Shown here: positions 26,893-39,200 of the stretch, piece after piece
Layout of the letters: every line of letters begins with the position of its first letter
Position numbering within the stretch: the first letter of the stretch is position 1
Assembly: GCA_016801845.1 (NCBI GenBank)
Contig: CM028924.1
Coordinates: forward strand, 5,602,501 to 5,666,500
Reading direction: 5' to 3'
DNA from: Polydactylus sextarius
Lineage: Eukaryota > Chordata > Actinopteri > Polynemidae
Length of the DNA: 64,000 bases
Made by a program: the position numbers and the translations under genes
Notes under the pieces: model-generated
Told to the model about the DNA's origin: nothing
The model's database searches: none
Seen by the model: the letters and a program-made list of their open reading frames with translations, nothing else

Positions 26893-26947
26893 CTAATCTC
26901 ATTATCCGTACCTAAACTAATCCATTAGGAACAACCCCTCTGAGTCA
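26893..26947 (+). promoter_or_regulatory. Candidate aipl1 proximal promoter: CRX/OTX-type sites and a TGAGTCA element
   Basis: Within 125 bases of the aipl1 start codon are CTAATC (26893-26898), a perfect CRX/OTX-type CTAATCC (26917-26923) followed at once by ATTAGG, and TGAGTCA (26941-26947), the core of AP-1/MAF-type elements. AIPL1 is a photoreceptor gene, and CRX with NRL are the standard activators of such genes, so the pairing is meaningful. No TATA box or transcription start could be placed. The motifs are seen; their function is inferred. Confidence 0.4.
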
Positions 26948-27015
26948 TACACACATAACACATGTATGATACACGCCTGGCAATATCATTTGAACCATAC
27001 TGATAAACAATAAAG

Positions 27016-30000
27016 ATGTCGGACATGCAGGAGACAATGCTGCTGGGAACTGAGGGAATCAAGAAAACAATCCTGTATGGAGGGACTGGAGATATCCCAA
27101 AATTGTCAACTGGGGCAAAGGTACTGTATTGTAGCTCTATAATACTTTATTTATACTTAACATCACCAGTGGAAATGTTCCAAATATGTGTGTATTTAAT
27201 TTTGTCTTTCCAACAATGTAGTTGTCATCTGGTTACAGACTAGAATGAGATTTTTCACTGAACTGTGAGCAAATTTAATTAAACTACATGTCAGATAAAT
27301 GCTGGTTATGTAGAGTATAGCACTGGATGAATGAAACATAATTAATTATGGTATAACTCAAAGATTAATAAAAAGCTGGTTTTGGTTCTCTAATTCCAAT
27401 TAGAGCTACTAATGAAATTCAGCATATGTGTTTAAAAAATTGTAACACTCACTGGGTCACATGACCATGACGAAGAAGAACTGCATTTTCTGGATCAAGC
27501 TATTCTCTAACACTGGTGTTAAAAAGAAAGAAGATTTATTTTATTTTATTTTTTAAAGTAAGACAAGAACAAGTCAGAACAGAACAGACCATAATATATT
27601 CATAAAGGTTTGAAAGGATCGCAGTTATTCAATATGGTTTGCTTCATTGATTGTGATTTATAGATTTCATTTTACTGACTTGTGCCAATTTTATGCTATT
27701 GCGTTTCAACAGGATGAGTTAAGGGGGAAGGGATGTTGATGTTGTTAGAAATACAAATTACCACTAGCAGCCCAATAGATGTTGACAGAGGACGTATATC
27801 AGTCAACGCCCCTTTAATGAGAACAATATTTTTGCAGGATACACTTTAAACCAACTGCATTAGGACTGACAAAATCAGTCCAACCCAGTGATTCGTCTTG
27901 ACTTGCACTGGTGCTGTTTATGGGGACAGTAGCAAATTTGTGGACTCTGTTGAACGGGGTTGTGTTAAACCTATGACATAACATTTTATTGCGACTGGCG
28001 CTCAGTTGTGTTTAGAGCGCCCTTGCTTTAACAAAACATGTTTTGTTTTTTTGTCACTTAAGCTGCTTTGTTGCACATTTTTATACCTGAAACAATCTTT
28101 ATTATCCCAATTTTTGTTCACATTGTATTAAAAAAAAATTCTAATTCTTTCTGTCAATATAATTCTTTTCTTTCTTTCCAGGTAACGTTCCATTTCCGCA
28201 CACAGTTGTGCGATGATGAACGTACAGTGATAGATGACAGCAAAGTGGTGGGGACACCAATGGAGATTGTGATCGGCAACATGTTTAAACTGGACATCTG
28301 GGAGACGCTGTTGTCATCCATGAGGATTGGAGAGGTGGCCGAGTTCTGGTGTGACACCACTGTAAGTACTTAAAAAAAATCTGTTTTTCTGTGAGAACAG
28401 AAAATAAACGCAGCCAGAATTAATAAATAGAAAATGTATCACTCTAAGGCTGTTTGGAGCTGCACAACTTTTCACTCGTGAAATACACATTCTGTTCTTC
28501 ACATGTAATCTATAATTCATGTAATTAAGTTATGTCATGTGGTGTCCGTGTGTGTGGCGCGCTGCCACGGGCGGATTGAGGCACGCTGTCATTAATCTGC
28601 AGCAGCTTCACTTTCTCCTAATCGGCTCTGATTCCTGCTGACTCAGCACTACCGACTCCCCTTCCACTCTGATTAGATTTGATTGGGTTTAAAGCCTTTA
28701 TTCACCTCTCTGAACAACATGGCTGCTCCGCACAACTCCACTGGAAATGTTCTGCACCATCCACCTGTTCCAGTGAAGGACAAAGTTAACACGTGCCGAG
28801 GAAACAGGCCATTGTGTGAAACACTTCAAAAAAGACCTATTAAATTTATCAGTTTACTGTGAAATTAATACAGAACTCTCAAATTTTGGACAAGGTCTAC
28901 TAGTTTCCCATTACTGCAGTTGAACAAGCACCTGCAGAAATGATGAGGGATTCTGGAAACCAGGACTAGACAAGCAGCGACTTGGCCAAAACTGCTGCAG
29001 AGTACACATACGATCACAACAGAACAGGTGTATATCACAAAGAAAGACATACACAATTTTTAAGTTTTTCAGCAGTGCACTGTATATAAAGTAAGAGACA
29101 GTCAACATAATTGACAAGATTGGTATCTGAAGGTCACAGTGACACCTTCAGGGGACACACTGCAAAGCCTGGATTTAACATACTCATGTTCAACTCATGT
29201 TAACTAAGTAACTAAGTAACTATCCCTTTTCTCCAGCACACTGGTGCGTATCCACTTGTGGCAAAGGGTATGAGACGCATCGCAGAAGGCAAAGACCCAG
29301 TCGACTGGCACATCCACACATGTGGCATGGCCAACATGTTCGCCTACCACACTCTGGGCTACGACGACCTGGATGATCTGATGAAAGAGCCAAAACCCCT
29401 CTACTTTGTCCTTGAGCTGATCCGGGTGAGAGATAGTGACGATCAGGAAAAAAAACAGATCAAATCTGAAGAAACCACATTAGTTTAAAAATATTTTGTG
29501 CGTGTTTTATAGGTGCACCACCCCAATGAGTACAACAGGGAGTCATGGGCGCTGAGTGATGAGGAGAGGCTGAAGGTGGTGCCTGTGCTGCATGGTCAAG
29601 GGAACAAGCTCTACAAACAAGGACGTTACCAAGAGGCCACACTAAAGTACAAAGAAGCCATCATATGCATCAAAAATGTTCAGTCAAAGGTGAATAAATT
29701 TCTCAAAAAAAAATATAATATAATTTAGTTCTATTGCCCAAATTTCTAGTATGTTTTGACATTGATCTGAATTATTTCCACCATGTAGGAGAAAGCATGG
29801 GAGGTCCCATGGATGAAGCTGGAGAAGATGGCAAACACCCTGACGCTCAACTACTGCCAGTGTTTACTACGCATGGAGGAGTATTACGAGGTCATAGAGC
29901 ACACCAGCGACATCATCAATCAGCACCCAGGTTTGGCACCGACAAATGAAATGTGATCGACCCCCTTTGGCGATACGGGAGTTACAGTGACATCTTTAAG

Positions 30001-30571
30001 CAGAGGGAAAAAAAATAAAGTTTTCTTTTGCAAAGTACAGTATTACATTCCAGCTAGCTGATTTATGGGTGTGAAAGACAGCCATGCTGCGTAAGCACTA
30101 ACTACATCCTCACGGTTTATTCAGCCTTTAACAAGATGGGTATGTTTATAACAGTGTATGAGTGTGTGTGTGTGTGTGTGTTCATGTATATGTGGTTTTA
30201 TAGGAGCTGTAAATGTATGTCTCACGTGTACATAAAATTCTGACAATGTGAAAGGTCTAGTGCCTCTAGATTTCAACAAAAACATGTTCAGCATGTACCA
30301 CAGTGAACTCTACAACCGAAGATCTCCCTGAGATGGAGCAGGACGCTGCTGTGTTTGTGTTTGTCCCTCAGGTGTAATGAAAGCTTTCTACCTGCGAGGG
30401 AAGGCCCACGTGGAAGTGTGGAACGAGGCGGAGGCTCGACAGGATTTCAGCAGGGTGCTGGACCTCGACCCCGGCATGAAGAAGGCCGTCAAGAAGGAGC
30501 TGGCTGTGCTTAACATGCGCATGGAAGAGAAGAACCAAGAAGACAAGAACAAGTACAAGGGCATGTTTTGA
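27016..30571 (+). CDS. aipl1: AIPL1, aryl hydrocarbon receptor-interacting protein-like 1 (photoreceptor co-chaperone)
   Basis: Six coding exons with GT..AG junctions: 27016-27120, 28182-28361, 29237-29425, 29513-29689, 29789-29930 and 30372-30571. They total 993 bases, or 330 residues plus stop. Introns 1-4 are phase 0 and intron 5 is phase 1. AIPL1 is an HSP90-linked co-chaperone needed to fold and assemble the phosphodiesterase PDE6 of rods and cones; in humans its loss causes Leber congenital amaurosis. An FKBP-like domain spans about residues 25-165, with the typical inserted segment in exon 3 (D-W-H-I-H-T-C-G, then H-T-L-G-Y). Three TPR units follow at about 180-300 (N-K-L-Y-K-Q-G-R-Y; N-Y-C-Q-C-L-L; A-F-Y-L-R-G-K-A-H). 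HTG after the exon 2/3 junction and HTLGY favour AIPL1 over AIP. The protein ends in K-Y-K-G-M-F, without the proline-rich tail of primates. Teleosts have two aipl1 paralogues, and I cannot say which this is. Nothing appears broken. Confidence 0.95.
28573..28676. promoter_or_regulatory. Candidate photoreceptor enhancer in aipl1 intron 2 (NRL/MAF element plus CRX/OTX-type sites)
   Basis: A perfect 13-base MAF recognition element, TGCTGACTCAGCA (28636-28648), is a full palindrome around GACTC and is the optimal NRL/MAF site. Within about 45 bases on either side are three K50-homeodomain (CRX/OTX) cores: TAATC at 28593-28597, CTAATC at 28618-28623 and GATTAG (CTAATC on the other strand) at 28671-28676. 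A weaker GGATTG is at 28573-28578. NRL and CRX act together on rod genes, and the host gene is a photoreceptor gene. The block is more G/C-rich than the surrounding intron. The motifs are seen directly; enhancer activity is inferred. Confidence 0.55.
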
Positions 30572-31010
30572 AGAGGACGGACTAAAAGAGGAGCAAAGTT
30601 ATTGAATCAGAAAAAATCTCTGTGCTTATTTTGCCCCTTTAACCATAATGGACGTTGTATAAATCATTCATTTTTTTTAATCAAACATAATTCAGACAGT
30701 GTATATAAGTGAAATTATAGGCTTTCACCATTACAATCTTATGTGTGGTGGTTTGGTGTTTTCATGGTCTGTTTGTGTTGGTCTAAACATGATATACCTT
30801 TAAACACTAAGACTGAGGTTGTGATTGATTTAAGGTTTGTTTAAAAGTAAAGTATATCTGTTAAATATACTGTTCAACTAATACTACTACTTACTCAACA
30901 CAATATATCTCATTTGTTTAATCAAGGGGAAGGGAAGGAGTTTATGTATTGTACTGGATCAGACAGTCAAAATAACAAATTAATGAATAAATGAGGACTC
31001 AAAGTGCTGA
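30572..31010 (+). other. aipl1: Probable aipl1 3' UTR with poly(A) signal at 30986-30991
   Basis: After the stop codon the sequence is A/T-rich and non-coding. The first AATAAA in a good context is at 30986-30991, followed by T-rich TTTTATTTTGGG, which would end the mRNA near 31010. A later AATAAA (about 31461) could be an alternative. Confidence 0.45.
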
Positions 31011-32115
31011 ATTTTATTTTGGGTAGATCCTTCCTTATCATTGTGTTATATATCATGTTTCCTAACATGTTGAACTATTCTTTAAAATCAACTGTTCTGA
31101 TTTGTAATATTGTTTTTGGGAACATGTGTAGAAGAAATTCATCTAACCATTCATTCATCTCTCTGTTGTTCCTGGATCTATGACCAGTTAGTCATCATTT
31201 AGTGTCACATTAAATCCAAGTCACTTCTGTGGGTCTTCCACAAGGTGGGGCTCTGACCACAATTATCCACCTGGTTTCAACCTGAAACCCTGTTGGAGAA
31301 AAAACCCTGAACCTGAAGCAGCAGTGGTATCTTCATCTGGAGAATAGGGGGGTTGTTTAAAAAACAACAGAAAGAAAAAAAAGAAGATCTGGCTCTTATC
31401 TGCTGCTTGTCTCCTCCACATCTGTCCACTATGCTGGAGTTTACTGCAGAGTGATGTTACAAATAAATATAAAAGATGTAAAGAAACAGAGGTGATCTCC
31501 TCTCAGAACATAAAAAATAAACTCATCCGAATGTACATGGATAAAATTATCACATCAGCAGTATTACATCACAGTAAGCTCAGTTTCATTGAGGGAATCA
31601 CTGTCTGCACTGCCCCCACCTCCCCACTACCACGGGTCACAGTGAATCAGTCCCCCCCACCCCCGAGGACTGAGGCTGATGCTAATACACCACTCAAAGG
31701 AAGAGGAAAATCAATTGGTGCAGATCCTTTTCAAATGCAGTTCATGCTGCTGTGTCTCCTCTGGTCTGAGGCAAGAGAGTGAAGAGACTGAAAAAGATTG
31801 ACGTTCAAAAAAAGAAAAAACAGCACTCATTAAAGATCATGTCCAGTTTACCTGCAAGGGAACTATCAGATTTAAACAAAATAAATAGATAAAAATAAAA
31901 AAAAATAAGGAAAAAAAAGAACATTTTATAAATCTAGACACTTGAATTTCCTCAGTTCCATTTAGAAAATTGACCAACACATAGTTGATTTATGATGTTG
32001 GGCTTTGCCATTTGGAAACCTTTCCCCCGGACTAAAACACAAGGCTACAGTAAATTCTGCATAGCAGCACAATCCTCCGCTGGCTTTCCTCCATAAACCA
32101 CTGGTGCTGATGTTG

Positions 32116-32165
32116 GGAGGAGGAGGAGGAGGAGGAGGGAGAAAGGGAGGAGGAGGAGGAGGAGG
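32116..32165. repeat. (GGA)n microsatellite
   Basis: Imperfect GGA repeat interrupted by GAGAAAGGGA. On the minus strand it encodes a spurious polyproline frame. Confidence 0.9.
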
Positions 32166-32238
32166 TGAGGGCTTTAGCACCGGACTGCTCTCCTCCAACA
32201 TGGGATGCGTCAAGTTAGCCGGAGGAAGTCATTTCGTA

Positions 32239-32466
32239 CCGGAAGTATAAAAAAATAAAAGTTTAAAAAGTAAAAGATACAAATGTCAAATTTTGGAAAA
32301 GGGGAAACATCTAAAGTTACAAATATCTATCACGTGCTTTTATGTTGTAATGATGATAATCATCATCATCATAAATAGCTTATAAATAGAATTTGCTACA
32401 TTTGTATATTTTGAAGCCTCTTGTTGGCAAATGAAGCTTTTATTTTGTAATCAGCAACCGGAAGTG
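32239..32466 (+). promoter_or_regulatory. Possible trarg1 promoter elements: paired ETS motifs and a TATA-like box
   Basis: Two perfect ETS motifs CCGGAAGT lie 219 bases apart (32239-32246 and 32458-32465). The first is followed at once by TATAAAAA (about 32245-32252). They are 0.8-1.0 kb upstream of the trarg1 start codon on the same strand. Motifs this short are weak evidence, and no transcription start was identified. Confidence 0.25.
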
Positions 32467-33243
32467 TATCGTACACATCTGGTAGCTTGACACTGATCCC
32501 AACTTGAGTACAGTGGCTGTGGCTGCTGCGGCGTGGAGACAGTAGATGAGAGGAGGAGAAAGTAGCTCATTTCCACAGAGTCTGTCGACAGAGAGACAGA
32601 GAGACGCTCCATCCTTATCAGCCTTTCTTCTGAAAAGGAAAAAACAAGAAAAAAACGTTTAGGTTTATTCTCACTGAACAAGAGAGACTCAAAGGAAAGT
32701 AGTTTGACTGGGATCGAGACGTGTGACAGGAGTTTCTCCGACTGATTTTGGATGTATGAGAGAGAGAGGGAGAGGAGGGGAGGAGGTGTTTTTTCCTGAT
32801 CCGATTCCTTCTCTTGGAAATGAGTCAAAAAAAGGCGAATTTGAAGGAAAGTGAATGAATCACAGTGATTCAAGAGGAAGAATGAGATCTAGAGGAATCA
32901 CGCTTTTTACAGCTCCTTTCTGATTTTATCCATTTATTTCCCTTTTTCCTTGTCTTTCTTTTCTTTTCTTTTAAAGGAGGGTTTACATTTGAGATATTTC
33001 AAAGCTCATCAGTTGAGATCCGCCACACCTCAGCTGGTGATCATCCTCCTGGTTCATCTCAAGTTGATCCCAGCTTGAAACATTAGTTGTAAAAACTTGT
33101 AACTCAATCTAAATCTGTTATGGAAAGCCAGCACCTCCTGACTTTTCATACATTTTAAACCTATTTTATTTTTATTTTATTATTATTTTTTTTTAACAAA
33201 AATTAATTCATTAATTTAATTGCATATTAGTAAGAATATAAAT

Positions 33244-36200
33244 ATGGCCATCAAATCGGACGCCGAGTTCCAGAAGTCTAATTTGGGTGAAGGTGGAGGA
33301 GGACACCCTCAACCCGCCGACTCCCAGGAGACGGAGAAACTCCTGGCGGTGACCACCGAGCCCGGAGGGAACGGGATGAAGATGTCCACCTCCTTCACGG
33401 TCAACATGGGCACCGACAAGGGCCTGGATGTGGATCACAACGGTCACAGCGTCTCGGTGAGATCGGGCTCCGTGGGGCAGCTGGCGGCCGCCGCCCCCTT
33501 GTCTCCATCTAAAGCCAGTCTGAGTCGCTCCTCCACCGGGAACGCTACGGTCCAGGAGACCCCGAAGCCCCGGGATTATCTCATTCTGGTCATCATCTCC
33601 TGCTTCTGCCCCGTGTGGCCCGTCAGCATCGTCGCACTGGTGTACTCCATCATGGTGAGTAGCTATTCACTAAAACCAAACAATATAGTCTACTTCTTCT
33701 ATAATCAAACATCAACAAAGGGTCACTATTAGGAGATATGATTGAAACAAAAAATAATCTGTTCCAGATATGTCAAATATTGACAAGATAGTTAAAACAG
33801 CTACACAGTAATTATTAGAAGTGATCTATCAATCTATCTATCTATCTATCTATCTATCTAGATACTATATAAATACTTTTATATACTAAAAACTGCCTGT
33901 CACAAGTTTCTTCCCCAGAGATTTCCAGCAGTTTACGTAAATCTCAACAGAAAAGTTGACTTTACCTCCCCAAAAAATCTTCTAAACGTTTCATTCATTG
34001 ATCAATTAATGAATATTTCCCATTACTTATACACATAGTCTACCTCCTCTCTTTGCGAGTCTCTAATTCACACCCGCATCTCAGAAATTCAACAGCTTTC
34101 TGAGACTTTAAATGATCTAAAGTCTGCTGGTGCTGCTGCTGCTCAGACTCTGGTGCTGACAGGTAATTAATCAGGATGCTGGAAACACTGATACATGATG
34201 CAGCTCAGCCACCTAAGGCCCATAAGGCACCTACAGATGTTCGACACTACGCTGGTACTGTTGAGTACTCTGCATTTAGTAAATGTTTCTTTTTTTTCTT
34301 CTGGAGACACAATCCTCAGATGGTCTACAACAATATTTCCAACTAAGAATCATGAAATCTTTACTCATAAGCTTCCAAAGATCCACGTCAATGTGGTTCT
34401 CTAGATCTTAAAAAAAAAAAAAAGTGACACTTTCTCATTGTCACCCTCTGCAGAGGTCTGCAGTAAAAAATGGTGGAGCGGTTATTAAAGGCTGTTAGAG
34501 CTCAGAGCGTATTTCAATCAGACAGTTTAGGGTGATGTCGGCGATATTAAAACGACAAGTTAAATGTGCCTGCGCTTGAAAAATATAAATATAATATGAA
34601 GGTCAAGAAAAGAAGTGTATTTGATCATTCTTTATGGCAGAGGTGATTTTATTTATGATTTTCCAATAAGAAAAAACAAACTACAGTCCCTTTGCAGATG
34701 TAATAAAATGGTCTCTACACAAAGTGGTCACTTTGCAATCTATTGGTGATATTGCAGCCTATGTGAAGAACAAGCTCATACAAAAGCTGCAGTGGGTGTT
34801 TAAAAACAGACCAATGACCAATCCCAGTCTAGTAGCACTGTGTTTCACTGTCAGAGTTTCAAAGTCCTCCATCTTGAGACTTAATTAAAGATTTGATGGG
34901 ATGTTTTCTGGAAAATGCTAATGGCTCGTGTTCTAAGGAATTGTTGAGATTATTTCCCAGACATGAATTCACATAATGTAACAGATCATAACATCCTACT
35001 CAGCTGTCGGCCTGGAAGCATCTTAATGTCCAGAAGGAAAAAGACTTTATCAGACTGACAGCACTAATGACAAAAACCTCGGCTGTGTTCTTGTGTAGCT
35101 GGGCACCGAAACCATCAGGGCCACTGTAACTAGGCTCTACAGTTATGTTAACATGCAGTTGAGCTTCACTCCATGTCAGTGCTGTATGATGTATTGTAGT
35201 TTAGAAACAAGAGAATTTTGTTAATTCAGATTTTTGGGGCAGAATATTTTTGAATCTCACCCAACCTAATGGACACTGTTAAATCAAACTAATTTTAAAT
35301 TCACTGAATGTTTACTGAACGTTCTGAGTTGTTGAAGAAGAAAAGAAGCATTGTTAAAACGGTTGTCTAAAAACTTGAATAACCAGCCCAACAACCAACA
35401 TTTCTAATTTCTAATTTCTTTATGTTGGGATGATCTTTATCTCTTGATAATTCTTGTGCCAGCATCACTAATTGATGAGCTGTGTTATTATAAAGTTATA
35501 GTCTTTCAGCAAGACTCTTCATCAGAAAGTTCTACGTATTTACATTTGATTAGCTCAAGAAATGAATTCAGTTTCACTAAAACATTTAAACCTTAGGATT
35601 AATTCATCACTCTGCTTGAAGAGACACAAAGAAGAAAAAAAAGACACTGCCACCATTAGTGCAGCAGGTCAAGTGTGAATGGATGAAGGAGGTGGTGTTA
35701 AATGTGTAGGAAGACTGCTGCCGTATAGCTGTTATATAGTTTTAAAAGTTGAGAGCAGGAAAAGCCAGAGTAAATTTACGAGTTGTAAATTACAAAACTT
35801 TTTTAGTACAACACAATAAAAGCTGCTGGATGCACATAAAAATGACAAATCAGTTTCTTCTTTTCGGCAAAAAACAGTGGATCATTAAGTTCTATAGAAA
35901 GCGAACAAAGTGTCCTGTCATGTGCGGCCTCTTCCTGCATCACAATGTATAGAACTAGAAAACTTTGACATAAAATACTTGGCAGTATTCAACTAGGAGT
36001 CTTAACGCCCAGTTATACTCTACGTAGGATACGCATACACATGCAGACGGAGCCTTTCGTTCTTCTTCTGCGTTGATTACGTGCATTTTTACTGATGTGT
36101 CGCAGTTCGCAGCAAACAGAGTAATACCTCCAGAAATCAATGGCGCAATGTTGTGCAGTATAGCTCACGTGCGACCAGAGAGAGGAACAAAGAAGTAGAC

Positions 36201-39200
36201 AACAAAAACCTGCGTCCACCTGCCACGATGTATTTAACAGTCACACAGACGCTGGCGTCTACTGCACAGCCTTTTTTTTATTGATTTATAAGAATGTGAT
36301 CTCCTTCACCGTCGCAGCGTTTGTTATTGTTTGAAACTTACGTTGTAGTTTATAACTCTGCATTTGGCAGTGCCCTCTAGTGGATACATTGCTTAACAAC
36401 GATGCCAATGTAAAGTACGCATGGGAAGTATAAAGGCCATGATGTTTGACAACATTTGAAACAGACTTTACGTACGTGTTTATATACATAAATGGGACAT
36501 AAATAGGCCTGTACAGGGTTAGAGTTGCGGTAGTCAGTTGTGTCAGGGTTTTAACTCCTGATGGTTAATGGCAGCTTAGTTGCTATTAAAACAGCCATTT
36601 TTTTTTTTTTAATTTTTATTATTTCTTTTTTTTTTAGTGCACTTTACTTCTAACTGTACAGCAGCCAATACAGAGAAACAAAACAAAGGCAATGCAGTGA
36701 ACCAATTAGTTCTGTAATATCACTCCTGTGGGCTCTATACACCAAAGGGAATATCAGGAAGTGTCCATGAGACAGGCTGTACTTCACTGAGCCGTCAACA
36801 TGAACCCACTGACATTCACAAGGCAGCCACTTGCTAATGGCACTGTGACAGTGTGTGTGTTGTGTGTATGTGTGCGGGTACGAGTGAGAGAGAAATAGAG
36901 AGAGTAGCTTTGACAGAGGGCAGAAGAAAGAAGAGTGAAGGAGGTAGAAACTGGAGATGGCCACTAACTCAATAGAAGGCGAGAGAAGTCAATTTAGTTT
37001 CTCTGCAGAGGGCAGATTGCAGCAGTTAGCCAGTTCTGTGGCAGCGCTCAACATCCTTTCCTTTTTCCTGGAGGTATCGAAAGGGGATACCAGCCTCACA
37101 AAGAAGATCAAAACATCATTCGCTACAAGGGCAGATGAGTGTGAGAAACAGCAAATGGCCATAAAGTAGTTCCTATCACTGGATTAGAAAGGAATTGAAT
37201 CAGATACCACGGGCAGTGATGTCAGATAAGTGCAAGTAAATCAGAGCAGCAAAACAGAAGTTTACACCTGCTTTGGAACAAATGAATCAAAAGTAATGTG
37301 GTTGATAACCACACCATGAAACTCTGCAGTACAAGCTCACATCTAAGTGCTAATATTCTCCTCTGCAATGTGAAAAGGATACGTCTTGACTAGAGGAGAA
37401 AAAATAACCCAAATAAAGAAACTGCTCATCTGATGATAAATTGGCTGAAAGTCGGACATAAAAGTGTTTATTTTTATTTTTGTTTCATAGTAGTGTATAA
37501 TATGTCGTTCTGAGCTGTTAACGTCAATTAACCAGGGTTCTGGTGTACTTTTCTGTATTAAGAACTACATTATGTGTTAGGTATTCATTTAAAACCTAAT
37601 GTAAACCATGATCTCAGCATAAGTTACGTAATACCCCACTGTTTTGGATTTTCAGCCCTCAGCTCGCTGCTAATTTTGTTAGCAGCGAGCTGCTGTGTAA
37701 GCATTTAGCAGCTCAGGAGTCAGATATTTCCCAATAGGTTGGCAAAAAAAAAAAAAAAAAAACGTTATCACATTCATTATTACAACTAAGGTGATAATAT
37801 CAACTTCATCCGCCACAGCAAGGCCAAAAATTTTTTTAGTTTATGTCCACAGTACAAATCTGTATTTCAGAATTCCTGCATACACCAAAATTTAACTAAC
37901 TTTTCCAGGGAATCATGGTTACATTTGACAATTTATTTATAATGCATCAAAACGAAATTTACATTTTCAGTGTAATTAAGCAAAAATCCTTCGAGGCCTC
38001 ATTTAGCCATATAAAAGTCAGCATCTTTGTGTACTGGCGCATGGTGCACTGCTAACAACAGCACTGCCAGAAAGTTACATCCATCATCATCATCCAGCAC
38101 CAACACTTTTAGCAGCAGGACCACACTAAAAGCCAACCAGCCAGCTGGCTGCCGCCATGGATTTCTGACAGATGCTCTGGTAGCGAAGGTTTGTGGCTGG
38201 CAAATACAGAAGATGTGCAGTCAATTATGGGGATTGGAGAGGCAAGGGTAATAGGTTTTTACTGCCCTCACCAGCCTATCACAGTAATGGGGGAAGGCCC
38301 AAACTGCAGAGGCGTTATTGCACGCTCTGCAGATTTGCCTGTGAAATATGGACTCGCAAATGTGTATGTGTGTGAATATGTGTGTGCGTGTAGGTAAATG
38401 ACTTCTTATTAGCAATCTAATACTGCAGATATACCAGGAGAACACTCCATATTGCTTTTGCCACATAGAAGCCTATCGCAACCAAACAGCCAGGAAACCG
38501 GAGACCAACAAAAGAACTGTAATTATTTATCTGAAAGTAATGGTGTTATTATTCAGTGGTGGAGAAAAATACAGATATTGAAAGAAATATAATATATAAT
38601 AGCTATATTATATATAATGTAATATAGATATTAACACTCTCATGTTGTGGATACAAAAGCAACCAATAGCTTTATGAAGCATGAGAGGGAGGGTTCTTTC
38701 AGCCATAGCAGAGCTGTTTTGATAATATGAAATGAAATTAAACTGTACTGTGAAATAATATACATTTACTGCCGCATGTTCAGTGCAGATTTTTATATTA
38801 TTAGCATTGTTGTTACCGTAATTTACAATACAATAAGAAATAAGAACGAATTCAACAAAAACAGGAAACCCTATGTGTTACTTTCCTTTAGGGATTATAA
38901 TATTCAAAATACATTGGTCACCATTGACTTTGGTTCACATATTTACTGTATGACTCATGTCATGATGAAGTTCCATCATCATAATTTGAATTTGTCCAGC
39001 ACAATGACTGATGATTGAACACCTGCAAAACTAGTGACATTTCCATTAACCTCAGTTGATTTATGCAATTTAGTGTTTAGTGCCAATTACCAAATGTTAG
39101 CGTGCTAACGTTGGAAGCATGTTAACAGGCCAGATTTAGCTTTTAGCTCAGAGAACCACAGTTAAATTGGTGCATGTTATTTTATTTTTTTTGTCATTTT

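Larger units (their letters stand above)
18520..27015. other. Intergenic region upstream of aipl1
   Basis: No supported exon. It contains (GA)n at 19573-19609 and 23816-23857, (CA)n or (GT)n at 20515-20571, 21546-21590, 24048-24080, 25132-25161 and 26456-26478, a poly(A) run at 20345-20367 and a LINE-type 3' tail near 20061-20168. A frame on the minus strand at 22708-22926 has even amino-acid composition and could be a decayed transposon, but I could not name it. The last 150 bases hold candidate photoreceptor sites listed separately. Confidence 0.6.
31011..33243 (+). other. aipl1-trarg1 intergenic region and trarg1 5' flank
   Basis: No supported exon. It holds A-rich tracts (31860-31925), a (GGA)n microsatellite and two ETS-type motifs. 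The trarg1 promoter and 5' UTR should lie in the right-hand part. The 60 bases before the trarg1 start are very A/T-rich, with stop codons in the coding frame. A 140-codon minus-strand frame at 32451-32873 is serine/leucine-rich low complexity and is not accepted as a gene. Confidence 0.5.

Noticed and set aside
31962..32213. Proline-rich minus-strand frame
   Set aside because: The proline runs are the translation of the (GGA)n microsatellite.
32451..32873. 140-codon minus-strand frame upstream of trarg1
   Set aside because: Serine/leucine-rich translation of purine-rich sequence, lying in the probable 5' flank of trarg1. No conserved motif.
33220..33243. In-frame N-terminal extension of trarg1 starting at 33220
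   Set aside because: The codon at 33220 is TTG, not ATG, and it directly follows an in-frame TAA. The ATG at 33244 has a good initiation context.
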